This document shows, one piece after another, positions 23,911-32,203 of a DNA stretch of 64,000 bases. The stretch is from Micromonospora sp. U21 (GTDB lineage Bacteria; Actinomycetota; Actinomycetes; Mycobacteriales; Micromonosporaceae). The position numbers were made by a program, and so were the translations under genes. How positions within the stretch are numbered: the first letter of the stretch is position 1; every line of letters begins with the position of its first letter. The stretch spans positions 1 to 64,000 of the forward strand of contig NZ_JAGPYK010000034.1 in NCBI RefSeq assembly GCF_018070045.1. The letters are read 5' to 3'. Below the pieces are notes generated by a model. That model made no database searches and was not told the origin of the DNA. It saw nothing but the letters and a program-made list of their open reading frames with translations.

Positions 23911-25274
23911 CCGGGCCGGACCTCGTGGTCGCCGGCGCCGGCGGAGGGCTCGTCGCCGCCCTGCGCGCCGCCCAGCTCGGCCTCGACGTGTTGGTGGTCG
24001 AGGCCAGCGAGCACTTCCGCCGAGGCAACAACACCTCGATGTCGACCGCGATGATCCCGGGCGCCGGCTCGCGGTGGCAGCGGGCCGCCGGCGTCGACGA
24101 CTCGGCCGAGCTGTTCGCGGCGGACGTCGCGCGCAAGACCAAGGGGCAGGGCGACCAGAGGCTCGCCCGTGCGCTCGGCGCGGTGAGCGCCGAGCTGGTC
24201 GAGTGGCTGGCTGACAGCGCCGGGCTGGAGCTGTCGCTGGTGACCGACTTCCACTACCCGGGCCACTCGGTCGATCGCTGCCACACCGTCGAGGGCCGGC
24301 ACGGCACCGTGCTGCTCGACCATCTGGTCCAGCGGCTGGGCAGGGCCGGTATCGACATGCTGGTCCCGGCCCGACTCGTCGACGTGGTCGTCGACGCCGG
24401 CGCGGTTCGGGCCGCCGTGGTCGAGCGACCGGACGGCACACGCGAGGAGATCCCGACCGGGGCGGTGCTGCTGGCCACCAACGGCTACGGCGCTGACCGG
24501 ACCCTGGTCGGCGAGCACCTGCCGGAGATTGCCACGGCGGTCTACCACGGCAGTGAGATGTCCCGTGGCGATGCGCTGCGGATCGGCACCGAGCTCGGCG
24601 CGCAGAGCGCCTTGCTCGACGCGTACCAGGGGCATGCCGCCCTTTCGGCCCGCTCCGCGACGCTGGTCGGCTGGGCGACCGTGATGCACGGCGGTGTCCT
24701 GCTGGACACCACCGGACGGCGGTTCGGTGACGAGACGACCGGCTATTCCGAGTACGCCGCCGCGCTCGCGGCCCGCCCGGACGCGTTCGGTTGGCTGGTA
24801 CTGGACCGCCGGATCAGCGACGCCTGCCTCGCGTTCACCGACTTTCGGCAGAGCGTGGAGTCGGGCGCGCTGCTGGACGCTGCCGACGAGGCCGCCCTGT
24901 CCTCGGTCACCGGGCTGCCGGCCGAGGCCGTGGCCGCGGAACTCGCCGAGACGGCGGCGGTGGCTCGCGGCGAGCGGGCCGACCGGTTCGGCCGCACCTT
25001 TTTCGAAGCACCACTGGAGCCGCCGTACCTCACCGCCCGGGTGGTGCCAGCGCTCTTTCACACCCAGGGCGGCCTGGTGGTCGACGAGCATGCCCGGGTG
25101 CTGCGCCCGGGCGGCGCGCCGATCCCCGGCCTCTACGCCTCGGGCGGTGCCGCGGCCGGCATCTCCGGCCATGGCGCGGCCGGTTACCTGGCCGGCAACG
25201 GCCTCCTGCCCGCCCTCGGCCTCGCCTACCTCGCGGCGAACCACGTCGCTCGTACCACGGGAGGAAACGCATGA
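23907..25274 (+). CDS. FAD-dependent oxidoreductase of the fumarate-reductase/tricarballylate-dehydrogenase type
   Basis: A 455-aa protein, GTG 23907 overlapping the racemase stop by 4 bp. The dinucleotide motif VVAGAGGGLVAALRAAQLG lies at 5-25, followed by EHFRRGNNTSMSTAMIPGAGS (FAD loop typical of FAD_binding_2). The closing GLYASGGAAAGISGHGAAGYLAGNGLLPALGLAYLAA is the C-terminal FAD motif. Relatives interconvert a C-C single and double bond next to carboxyl or keto groups (fumarate, tricarballylate, 3-ketosteroids, urocanate). In this pathway it probably makes or removes the double bond that an MmgE/PrpD protein hydrates or isomerises (inference). Confidence 0.87.
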   Translation: MTGPDLVVAGAGGGLVAALRAAQLGLDVLVVEASEHFRRGNNTSMSTAMIPGAGSRWQRAAGVDDSAELFAADVARKTKGQGDQRLARALGAVSAELVEWLADSAGLELSLVTDFHYPGHSVDRCHTVEGRHGTVLLDHLVQRLGRAGIDMLVPARLVDVVVDAGAVRAAVVERPDGTREEIPTGAVLLATNGYGADRTLVGEHLPEIATAVYHGSEMSRGDALRIGTELGAQSALLDAYQGHAALSARSATLVGWATVMHGGVLLDTTGRRFGDETTGYSEYAAALAARPDAFGWLVLDRRISDACLAFTDFRQSVESGALLDAADEAALSSVTGLPAEAVAAELAETAAVARGERADRFGRTFFEAPLEPPYLTARVVPALFHTQGGLVVDEHARVLRPGGAPIPGLYASGGAAAGISGHGAAGYLAGNGLLPALGLAYLAANHVARTTGGNA

Positions 25275-26740
25275 AACTGCTGGAAACCCTGATCAAGAAC
25301 GTAACCGTGGTCCGGCCCGACGCCGGCTCGCCCGACGGCGACCGGCTCGACATCGGCATCGCCGGCGGCAAGGTGGTGCGGGTGGAGGCCGTCATCCCGG
25401 CCGACGAGGCGCAGACCGTCGTGGACGGGCGCGGCCGGATCGCGTACCCGGGCGCGGTCGACGCGCACCAGCACTGGGGCATCTACAACTCGCTGGCCGA
25501 GGACACCGCCACCGAGAGCCGCGCCAGCGCCCAGGGCGGCGTGACGACCGGACTGACCTACATGCGCACGGGGCAGTACTACCTCAACCGGGGTGGCTCG
25601 TACGCCGAGTTCTTCCCGCACGTGTTGGCCGCCTCGGAAGGACGCTCGTTCATCGACTACGGATTCCACCTCGCGCCGATGATGAAGGAGCACATCGACG
25701 AGATCCCGTCGATCATCGAGAACTTCGGCGTCACCTCCTTCAAAATCTTCATGTTCTACGGCAGCCACGGGCTGCACGGGCGGTCCAGCGACCAGAGTTC
25801 CTTCCTGATGATCCCGCCGAACGAGCGCTACGACCTCGCTCACTTCGAGTTCGTGATGCGCGGCGTGCAGGCGGCCCGGGAGAAGCTGACCGAGGCGGCG
25901 CCGCACGTGTCGCTGTCGCTGCACTGCGAGACCGCCGAGATCATGACCGCCTACACGAAGCTGGTCGAGCAGGACGCATCGTTGCAGGGCCTGGCCGCCT
26001 ACAGCGCGTCACGACCGCCGCACTCGGAAGGGCTCGCGGTGACGATCGCGGCGTTTCTGGCCGACGAGACCGGGCTGCCCAACATCAACCTGCTGCATCT
26101 CTCCTCGCGCAAGGCCCTGCGGGCGGCGATGTTGATGGCCAGGACGTTTCCGCATGTCGACTTCCGGCGCGAGGTCACCCTCGGACACCTGCTGGCCAGT
26201 GTGGACAGCGCCCAGGGCCTGGGCGGCAAGGTGAACCCGCCGCTGCGCCCGCAGGAGGACGTGGAGGCGCTCTGGGAGTACGTGCTCGACGGCAGCGTCG
26301 ACTGGGTGGTCAGTGACCACGCTTGCTGCAAGGACGAGACGAAGTTCGGCGACCCGCGCGACGACATCTTCGCCGCGAAGTCGGGCTTCGGCGGCGCCGA
26401 ATACCTGCTGCCCGGGCTGGTCTCGGAAGGGCGCAAGCGCGGCCTGTCGCACCAGCGGATCGCGCAGTTGGTCGCCTGGAATCCGGCCCGCCGCTACGGC
26501 CTGCCCGGCAAGGGCACCATCGGGGTGGGCTTCGACGCCGACCTGTGCCTCGTGGAGAACACCACCTGGACCGTGCACGCTGCCGACTCCGAGTCGACCC
26601 AGGAGTACACGCCGTTCGAGGGCTTCGAACTCGGTGCCCGCGTCACCGACACCTGGGTCCGGGGGCAGCGCGTGCTCGACGCCGGCAACATCGTCGGCAC
26701 CCCGAGCGGCCGCTACGTGCACCGTCCGTACCAGGGGTGA
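25271..26740 (+). CDS. Hydantoinase/dihydroorotase-like cyclic amidohydrolase
   Basis: A 489-aa protein with GGAGGAAACGC before ATG 25271. The binuclear metal set is complete: His66 and His68 (DAHQHWG), Lys158 that would be carboxylated (TSFKIFMFYG), His218 (LSLHCETAE), His276 (NLLHLSS) and Asp349 (VVSDHACC). This matches D-hydantoinase, dihydropyrimidinase and allantoinase. These cytoplasmic enzymes open cyclic amides such as hydantoins, dihydrouracil or allantoin; which one is not visible here. It overlaps the flavoprotein stop by 4 bp, and its own stop is 2 bp before the CoA-transferase start. Confidence 0.88.
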   Translation: MKLLETLIKNVTVVRPDAGSPDGDRLDIGIAGGKVVRVEAVIPADEAQTVVDGRGRIAYPGAVDAHQHWGIYNSLAEDTATESRASAQGGVTTGLTYMRTGQYYLNRGGSYAEFFPHVLAASEGRSFIDYGFHLAPMMKEHIDEIPSIIENFGVTSFKIFMFYGSHGLHGRSSDQSSFLMIPPNERYDLAHFEFVMRGVQAAREKLTEAAPHVSLSLHCETAEIMTAYTKLVEQDASLQGLAAYSASRPPHSEGLAVTIAAFLADETGLPNINLLHLSSRKALRAAMLMARTFPHVDFRREVTLGHLLASVDSAQGLGGKVNPPLRPQEDVEALWEYVLDGSVDWVVSDHACCKDETKFGDPRDDIFAAKSGFGGAEYLLPGLVSEGRKRGLSHQRIAQLVAWNPARRYGLPGKGTIGVGFDADLCLVENTTWTVHAADSESTQEYTPFEGFELGARVTDTWVRGQRVLDAGNIVGTPSGRYVHRPYQG

Positions 26741-26742
26741 GC

Positions 26743-27948
26743 ATGTCCAGTGTGAACGACGGACCGCTGGCCGGCCTGCGGGTGCTCGACCTGTCGACCA
26801 TCCTGGCCGGCCCGCTGGTGGCGCAGCTGCTCGGCGATTTCGGCGCCGAGGTCATCAAGATCGAGCACCCGAGCCGCGGGGACGGCATGCGCGGGCACGG
26901 GTTGGCCAAGGACGACCAGCCGCTGTGGTGGAAGATGGTGGCCCGCAACAAACGGACGATCGGGCTCTATCTCGGTGACCCGGCCGGAGCGGAGATCTTC
27001 CGTAAGCTCGCCGCCACCGCCGACGTCGTGATCGAGAACTTCCGGCCCGGCACGCTGGAGCGCTGGGGCCTCGGCTACGACGTGCTCTCCGCGGACAATC
27101 CGCGGCTGATCCTGCTGCGGGTCACCGGCTTCGGTCAGTCCGGCCCGTACGCGGCGCGGCCGGCCTTCGGCACGCTCGTCGAGTCGATGAGCGGTTTCGC
27201 TCACCTGACCGGCGACCCGAACGGCCCGCCGACGTTGCCAGCGTTCGGTCTGGCCGACTCGATCGCCGGGATGGCGGGTGCGGCGGCGGTCTCGATGGCG
27301 CTGTTCCAGCGGGAGAAGGACGGCCACGGTCAGGAGATCGACCTCGACCTGCTCAGCCCCATCATGACGGCGGTCGGGCCCGGCGTGATCTACGCCGACC
27401 AGCTCGGCGTCGATCAGCAGCGCACCGGCAACCGGTCGGTCAACAACGCGCCGCGCAACACCTACCGGACGACTGACGGGCAGTGGGTGGCCATTTCCAC
27501 CAGCGCCGACAGCATCGCTCGGCGGGTGCTGACGCTGGTCGGCCATCCGGAGGTGATCGACGAGCCGTGGTTCGCCACCGGACGCCAGCGGGCGCAGCAC
27601 GCCGACCTGCTCGACGGCTACGTGGGGGAGTGGATCGGGGCGCGGACCCGCGACGAGGTGCTGCGCGCGTTCGAGGAGGCGGGGGCGGCGGTGGCGCCGG
27701 TCTACAAGCCGAGCGAGTTGCTCGACGACCCGCAGGTGCGGGCATTGGATCTGGTGACCACGGTGGACGACCCTGACCTGGGGCCGGTCCGGATGCAGAA
27801 CGTGCTGTGGCGGATGAGCCGCACGCCGGGCCGGATCCGGTTCACCGGGCGCGCACTGGGTGCCGACACCGACGCGGTACTCGGCGACGAGCTGGGCCTG
27901 TCGGCGGAGGAGCTGGCGGCCCTGCGGGAACGCGACGTGCTTGGTTAG
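26743..27948 (+). CDS. CaiB/BaiF-type (family III) CoA-transferase
   Basis: A 401-aa protein from ATG 26743. GLRVLDLSTILAGPLVAQLLGDFGAEVIKIEHP is the family III N-terminus, and RNKRTIGLYLGDPAG, VVIENFRPGTLERWGLG and FGQSGPYAARPAF follow. Asp172 (FGLADSIAGMAG) fits the catalytic aspartate that forms the acyl-enzyme anhydride. It moves CoA between carboxylic acids and would activate the pathway acid for the CitE-like lyase of the divergent operon. It is the last intact gene of the rightward operon; an IclR-type palindrome begins at the base after its stop. Confidence 0.92.
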   Translation: MSSVNDGPLAGLRVLDLSTILAGPLVAQLLGDFGAEVIKIEHPSRGDGMRGHGLAKDDQPLWWKMVARNKRTIGLYLGDPAGAEIFRKLAATADVVIENFRPGTLERWGLGYDVLSADNPRLILLRVTGFGQSGPYAARPAFGTLVESMSGFAHLTGDPNGPPTLPAFGLADSIAGMAGAAAVSMALFQREKDGHGQEIDLDLLSPIMTAVGPGVIYADQLGVDQQRTGNRSVNNAPRNTYRTTDGQWVAISTSADSIARRVLTLVGHPEVIDEPWFATGRQRAQHADLLDGYVGEWIGARTRDEVLRAFEEAGAAVAPVYKPSELLDDPQVRALDLVTTVDDPDLGPVRMQNVLWRMSRTPGRIRFTGRALGADTDAVLGDELGLSAEELAALRERDVLG

Positions 27949-27965
27949 GTTCCGCCTAGCGGAAC
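27949..27965. promoter_or_regulatory. IclR operator 3 (internal, before the esterase remnant)
   Basis: GTTCCGC-CTA-GCGGAAC is a perfect 7-bp inverted repeat starting at the base after the CoA-transferase stop and 18 bp before the tannase-like remnant. It has the same half-sites as operators 1 and 2. An operator here implies that the now-broken esterase gene once had its own IclR-controlled promoter, or that IclR makes a roadblock or loop. Confidence 0.65.
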
Positions 27966-27982
27966 GATAAGCATACGAGGAC

Positions 27983-28287
27983 GTGGTGAAGCGGTATGGC
28001 TCGCTGGCCCGCGCACAGCAGTTCGCCCGGCTGTTCCTGCTGCCCGGCGTCTACCACTGCGCCGGCGGTCCCGGCGCCGACCGGGTCGACTGGCTCGGCG
28101 CGATTCGCGCCTGGACGGAGCGGGGCCAGGCGCCGACCTCGGTGCTGGCCAGCAAGGTGAGCGGTGGCGTGACCAAACGGAACGTCCGGTGTACGAGTAC
28201 CCGCTGCAGGCCACCTACGACGGCAGCGGTGATCCGAACGCGGTGGCCCACTGGAAGCCGATGCTCGGCCCACGCGGCTGGCGCTGA
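27983..28287 (+). pseudogene. Tannase/feruloyl-esterase family, C-terminal remnant with frameshift
   Basis: The frame from 27983 gives LARAQQFARLFLLPGVYHCAGGPGADRVDWLGAIRAWTERGQAPTSVLASK. This is the tannase/feruloyl esterase C-terminal region, with the catalytic His of the HCxGGPG motif. Near 28175-28190 the frame slips, and the correct end (RPVYEYPLQATYDGSGDPN...MLGPRGWR, stop 28285-28287) is in another frame. The nucleophile-containing N-terminal two thirds are missing. Its place behind an IclR site suggests that the pathway once began with release of an acid from a plant-type ester (inference). Confidence 0.78.
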
Positions 28288-28291
28288 TCGC

Positions 28292-28334
28292 ATCCTGAGC
28301 GGGCCCGCGCATCTCGCGCGGGCCCGCTCAGGAT
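28292..28334 (+). terminator. Terminator of the rightward catabolic operon
   Basis: A perfect 19-bp stem (28292-28310 with 28316-28334) and a 5-base loop, 4 bases after the tannase-remnant stop. It ends an 11-kb transcription unit that begins at 17185. Confidence 0.85.
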
Positions 28335-28461
28335 CGGTTCCTCGGTTGGGCGAGGAAGCGCAGGTACTCCATCCGGTCGAACGGGTTTCCGTCGGTGCGG
28401 GGCCGGCGCGGCGGGTCACCGGACACCGGGCGGTCGCCGCCGGGCACCGACGGCGTTCGAA

Positions 28462-29856
28462 TCAACTTCCGTGGAGTTGTACTCCCGCATTGCGAATTGG
28501 CGCCTTGCGCATAAACATCTCGAAGGTAGCTAGAGACAGGGGCTTCGGCATGGGATGGCGGGCCGGAATTGCGCGGATCGCATGCTGGTAGTTGAAAAAG
28601 ACTGCGGGGTCGTTGGGATATCGGTTGGGTGAAACGCCTGCGAAGGTGCCGGCGACGTGAGCTCGTCGTAGCAGCCCACGCCATTTGTCGGCGCTCGCCG
28701 TGCCCACCGAGTCGACGCCGTGGCAGAACAGCCCGAGGTGTAGGTAGTCGTACTCGTCACCGCTGTCGAGATAGCGGTGCACGGCTTCGAGAGACGGCTG
28801 GACCGGGAAGGTCGTCCAGTAGGGGACGGCACCGGTGCGTAGCGTCCACCACGGGTCCAGCAGCATGAACGAGTCGATCAGCAGCCGGTCGGCCGGTAGG
28901 CCCCGCTGTCGGTGCCACCAGCGGAACAGGTCGGCTATCACCGGACTGAGGTCCTCAGGTTCGTCGAACACCAGCCTCATCAGCCGGTAGCCATTGTGGT
29001 CTGCGAAGGCGGCGATGTCGTCGCGGAGCGCCGGCTCGAAGCCCCATTCCGCTTCTGGGCTCTCCGCGTCGGCTGGTGGCGCCTGCCAGCTGCGGACCGA
29101 GGCGCCGTAGCGACGAAGATAGTCGGCGACCCGCGGTCCTCCGTCGCGGTATTCCTGCGGTGACATGCCGCCAACGGCACCGAACTGGAACAGGTGTCGC
29201 TCGCCAATGCGGGTCGTGGGCCACCGCTGACCGCATTCGGCGGTCAGGATGATGCCGCCTGGTTCGAGGGTGTTGGTGAGAAACTCTTCGTACGCTCGGC
29301 CCAACCGGGTGCGTTTGACGCGAAAGTATGCCATTTGGCGCAGCGTGAGCCGGTCCTGGTTGGGGTCGTGCATGTGATGGAGCACGAGGTCGGGGTTGCG
29401 GTCGAGTAACGCGCGGGCAGTGGATTCGAACGCGTGTGCGGCCCGCATCGGATCGTCCGGCGAGACCCGACGTTGGCGCACCGGAAGCAGCAGCGTCTGC
29501 GGCAGCCACGGCACTCCCGTCGCGGCGCAGAGGTGGATCAGCGCGCCACTAGAGGAGCCGATCACCACGGCGGGGTAGCGGCGGCGCGGGTACAGCGCGG
29601 CAACCGATTCGGCCACCGTGTCGATATCAATCCCGGTGATGTCCGACTCCGGGCGTCCCTCGGCGCCGCTGAACACGCTGTAGATCCACTCACGGGAGCG
29701 CAGTGGCAGCCTCGCGGCGACCATGGCGGCGGGGCGCAACACCCGCAGGGCGGGTTTGCCCAGCGGCGGCGTGTCACGGCCGTGAAGGAACCGGGCCAAC
29801 GCAACGACCATCGCGGACGCGGAGTCAAAACCGGCGATCTCGCGGGGCAACTTCAT
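28462..29856 (-). CDS. Protein of unknown function (464 aa)
   Basis: The ATG at 29856 is preceded by GGAGG at ideal spacing; a GTG two codons earlier is too close to that site. No signal peptide or membrane helix. VVIGSSSGALIHLCAATGVPWLPQTLLLPV contains a GxSSG turn reminiscent of a nucleophile elbow, and RNPDLVLHHMHDPNQDRLTL and TLEPGGIILTAECGQRWP follow. The composition is rich in Trp, Tyr and Arg, and the codon bias is normal, so it is surely coding. I do not recognise the family. It is transcribed divergently from an alpha/beta hydrolase 65 bp away, which also has a GHSSG elbow, so the two may act together. Confidence 0.75.
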   Translation of the reverse strand: MKLPREIAGFDSASAMVVALARFLHGRDTPPLGKPALRVLRPAAMVAARLPLRSREWIYSVFSGAEGRPESDITGIDIDTVAESVAALYPRRRYPAVVIGSSSGALIHLCAATGVPWLPQTLLLPVRQRRVSPDDPMRAAHAFESTARALLDRNPDLVLHHMHDPNQDRLTLRQMAYFRVKRTRLGRAYEEFLTNTLEPGGIILTAECGQRWPTTRIGERHLFQFGAVGGMSPQEYRDGGPRVADYLRRYGASVRSWQAPPADAESPEAEWGFEPALRDDIAAFADHNGYRLMRLVFDEPEDLSPVIADLFRWWHRQRGLPADRLLIDSFMLLDPWWTLRTGAVPYWTTFPVQPSLEAVHRYLDSGDEYDYLHLGLFCHGVDSVGTASADKWRGLLRRAHVAGTFAGVSPNRYPNDPAVFFNYQHAIRAIPARHPMPKPLSLATFEMFMRKAPIRNAGVQLHGS

Positions 29857-29921
29857 GGGCACCTCCGGTTCACGAGGCGTGCGACCGATTCATGCCCGCC
29901 GGTACGGGTACCAAGCACGTC

Positions 29922-30683
29922 ATGCCCGACTTCCCCCGCGACGTGACCACGTCATACCACGACGGGCTCCTCGGTCGCATGCGTAGTCGCTCGGTTGGTG
30001 CGGCGAGGCCTGGCATGCCGGAGGTCGTGCTCGTGCAGGGCATGGCGGTAGCCGACTACCTGCTACCGGGCTTGGCCGCGTTCGGCCAGTGGACTCGCGC
30101 GCACCTGGTGGAACTGCCCGGGTTCGGCGGCAGCGGCGATCCGCCGCACGAACTGTCGGTGCCGGAGTTCGGCGAGGCCGTGTCCGATTGGCTGACCCGG
30201 CGGGATCTCGGCGCCGTTGTCCTGGCGGGGCATTCCAGTGGCACCCAGGTGGCCGCCGAGGCCGCGGTGAACCATCCCGGCGTGGCCGGGCTGGTTCTGG
30301 CCAGTCCCACCGTCGACCCCGTCGCCCGCAGCGTGGTGCGGCTGCTCGTGCGCTGGCAGCTTGACGGCCGGCATGAACCTCCGGGCCTGACGGAGTCGCA
30401 CTGGCCGGAATGGAAACGCGCCGGCCTGCGTCGGCTGGTTCACCTGGTGCGGGCTCATCTGCGGCACGTCATGGAGGAACCATTGGCGCGACTGACCGTG
30501 CCGCTGCTGGTCCTGCGCGGCGAAGAGGACCGGCTGAGCACCCGGGAGTGGGGACAGCGACTGACCACCCTTGTGACCGACGGCCGATACGTCGAATGTT
30601 CGGGTGCCCACACGTTTCCGTGGCATGACCCGCGGGCCTGGTCGAAACCAGTCCACGGATTCGCCCAGATGGTGAGACCGTAG
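29922..30683 (+). CDS. Alpha/beta hydrolase
   Basis: A 253-aa protein if ATG 29922 is the start; ATG 29892 is an alternative and neither has a strong ribosome site. VVLVQGMAVADYLLPGLAAFGQWTRAHLVELPGFGGSGDPP forms the early strands and oxyanion region. GHSSG (VLAGHSSGTQVAAEAA) is the nucleophile elbow, LRGEEDRLS has the acid, and GAHTFPWHDP has the likely catalytic His. It is a cytoplasmic hydrolase of unknown substrate. The divergent 464-aa unknown protein shares the 65-bp promoter gap. Confidence 0.85.
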   Translation: MPDFPRDVTTSYHDGLLGRMRSRSVGAARPGMPEVVLVQGMAVADYLLPGLAAFGQWTRAHLVELPGFGGSGDPPHELSVPEFGEAVSDWLTRRDLGAVVLAGHSSGTQVAAEAAVNHPGVAGLVLASPTVDPVARSVVRLLVRWQLDGRHEPPGLTESHWPEWKRAGLRRLVHLVRAHLRHVMEEPLARLTVPLLVLRGEEDRLSTREWGQRLTTLVTDGRYVECSGAHTFPWHDPRAWSKPVHGFAQMVRP

Positions 30684-30749
30684 GACCTGGTCGTGGTGCC
30701 CGTCCCGGTCGTGGCGGGGGTTCCCGTCGGACGAGAGGAGTCAGTCCGG

Positions 30750-30878
30750 GTGATCCGACAACAGGACAACCGGCGTCTGGCCGTCCTGGCCCTGTCACGC
30801 CGAGCATGGACAGCGATATTGACCATCACGGCTGGCGCGGTGGCCGCCGTGGTCGCAATGCGCCGCCACGGTCGGTGA
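30750..30878 (+). CDS. Small single-pass membrane protein
   Basis: A 42-aa frame from GTG 30750, with GAGGAG 10 bases upstream. One hydrophobic segment (WTAILTITAGAVAAVVAM) is followed by RRHGR. It resembles no family I know. It lies 67 bp after the hydrolase and could be in its operon. The short length keeps confidence low. Confidence 0.35.
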   Translation: MIRQQDNRRLAVLALSRRAWTAILTITAGAVAAVVAMRRHGR

Positions 30879-31105
30879 GCGGGAGTCTGTCATCGGGACT
30901 CGTCCGTGTCCGGTATCTCGGACTACGATCCGCGGCCAGCCTCCACCGGCACGAGCCCACGACGGAGCTGATGAATGTGCCGCCCGGGGTCTTGTTCCGC
31001 CGGGCCGCCGTCGGTCACTGAACCGTACCGCGATCATCAGCCGCCGGATATCGCTCTGCCGGCTGGTTACACGATTCGGTGATGACGTGACGGGTAGTCC
31101 TCGAC

Positions 31106-32176
31106 GTGGCCGCATCCTCCCCATCTCGACCGGGCAGTCGGGCACCGCTCGTCGCCCTGGGTAGCCGCATCCGGAGCCTGGCCGCCGGTACCCGACGTCG
31201 GGGGAGCAGGGCGGGTCGGCTGCGGCGGCGCCAAATGGAGATCATTGCGTTGATCGCGCTGCAGGCGGGGCTCGCGGCGGCCCTCGCCTGGTGGCTGGCG
31301 CACGATCTGCTGGGCAACCGTCTGATCGGTGCCGGGTCATGGCAGACGGGCGTCATCGTCGCCCTGGCCATCGCTGTCGCCCTCGGTCTCGCCGGCCGGG
31401 GCGGCACCGTCGTCAGCCAGGTGGGCGGCACGGCGGTGCTGATCGCCACGCTCTCCTCAAGCCAACGGAATCTGGAGTTGCTCCGGATCGTCGATGCGGT
31501 GACCGGCAGTCTGGTCGGTCTGGTGGTGGTGGCGTTGCTGCTGCCGCTGCCGCTGCACCCTATGCGCATCCTCAACCGGGCGGCCGCGCCGATCTTCGAC
31601 GCGCTCGGAGCCTATCTCCGCGAGATCGAGACCGCGATGCGCAACAGCGACCCGGAGCGGGCGGTGCGCGCGCTCAAGGGACTACGGGCCATGGGGCCGG
31701 ACGTGGAGCGGCTTCGCGAAGCACTCAGCGGGCCGAGGAGGTGGTGACGGTCGCACCATGCCGATGGCACTGGCGACAACATATTGAACGTTACCGACGG
31801 GGTGTCACCTACATGGTCCGTGTGATCGACGACGGGGAGGCCCTGGCTCGAGGGTCGGCCACGATGATGCAGTACCACGAAAAACTGACCCCGAATCTCC
31901 CCGACGCCATCGCATCCCTGGCAGAAGCCGTTCGACAGTTGCATCGGGAGTCGCGAGCCGACAATCCCCACGAACAGACACGACGGCACGCCCTGCGGGC
32001 GGCGGAGGAAGCTGGCCGAGCCACTGCGGCGGGATCGCAGAACTTTGGTGTCACCACGGCTACGCAGATTCGGGTGACCGCCAGCGACCTGCTTCGTGCG
32101 ACCGGCTGCTCCGTGGACGAGGAGCGACGCGGTGACGCTCAGGACCAGCGCCAGTCATCGGGTGCCGGCACAGTGA
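31106..32176 (+). pseudogene. FUSC/aromatic-acid-exporter-type membrane protein with internal deletion and frameshift
   Basis: The first 213 codons (GTG 31106 to TGA at 31747) contain LIALQAGLAAALAWWLAHDLLG, then directly GSWQTGVIVALAIAVALGLAGRGGTVVSQVGGTAVLIATL and LRIVDAVTGSLVGLVVVALLLP. Relatives have about two further helices between HDLLG and the next segment, so roughly 40-50 residues seem deleted. Near 31735 the frame slips. The cytoplasmic C-terminal domain (EEVVTVAPCRWHWRQHIERYRRG, LADAIASLAEAVRQLHRES-like blocks, VTASDLLRATG) continues in another frame to about 32176. Two lesions make function unlikely. Confidence 0.65.
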
Positions 32177-32203
32177 GGCGATCCTGCGTGCCGGCGACCG
32201 AAT

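Noticed and set aside
28328..28440. Leftward frame end reading NPFDRMEYLRFLAQPRNRS
   Set aside because: It looks like the tail of some protein, but there is no start, no family and it runs into the operon terminator; too short to call.
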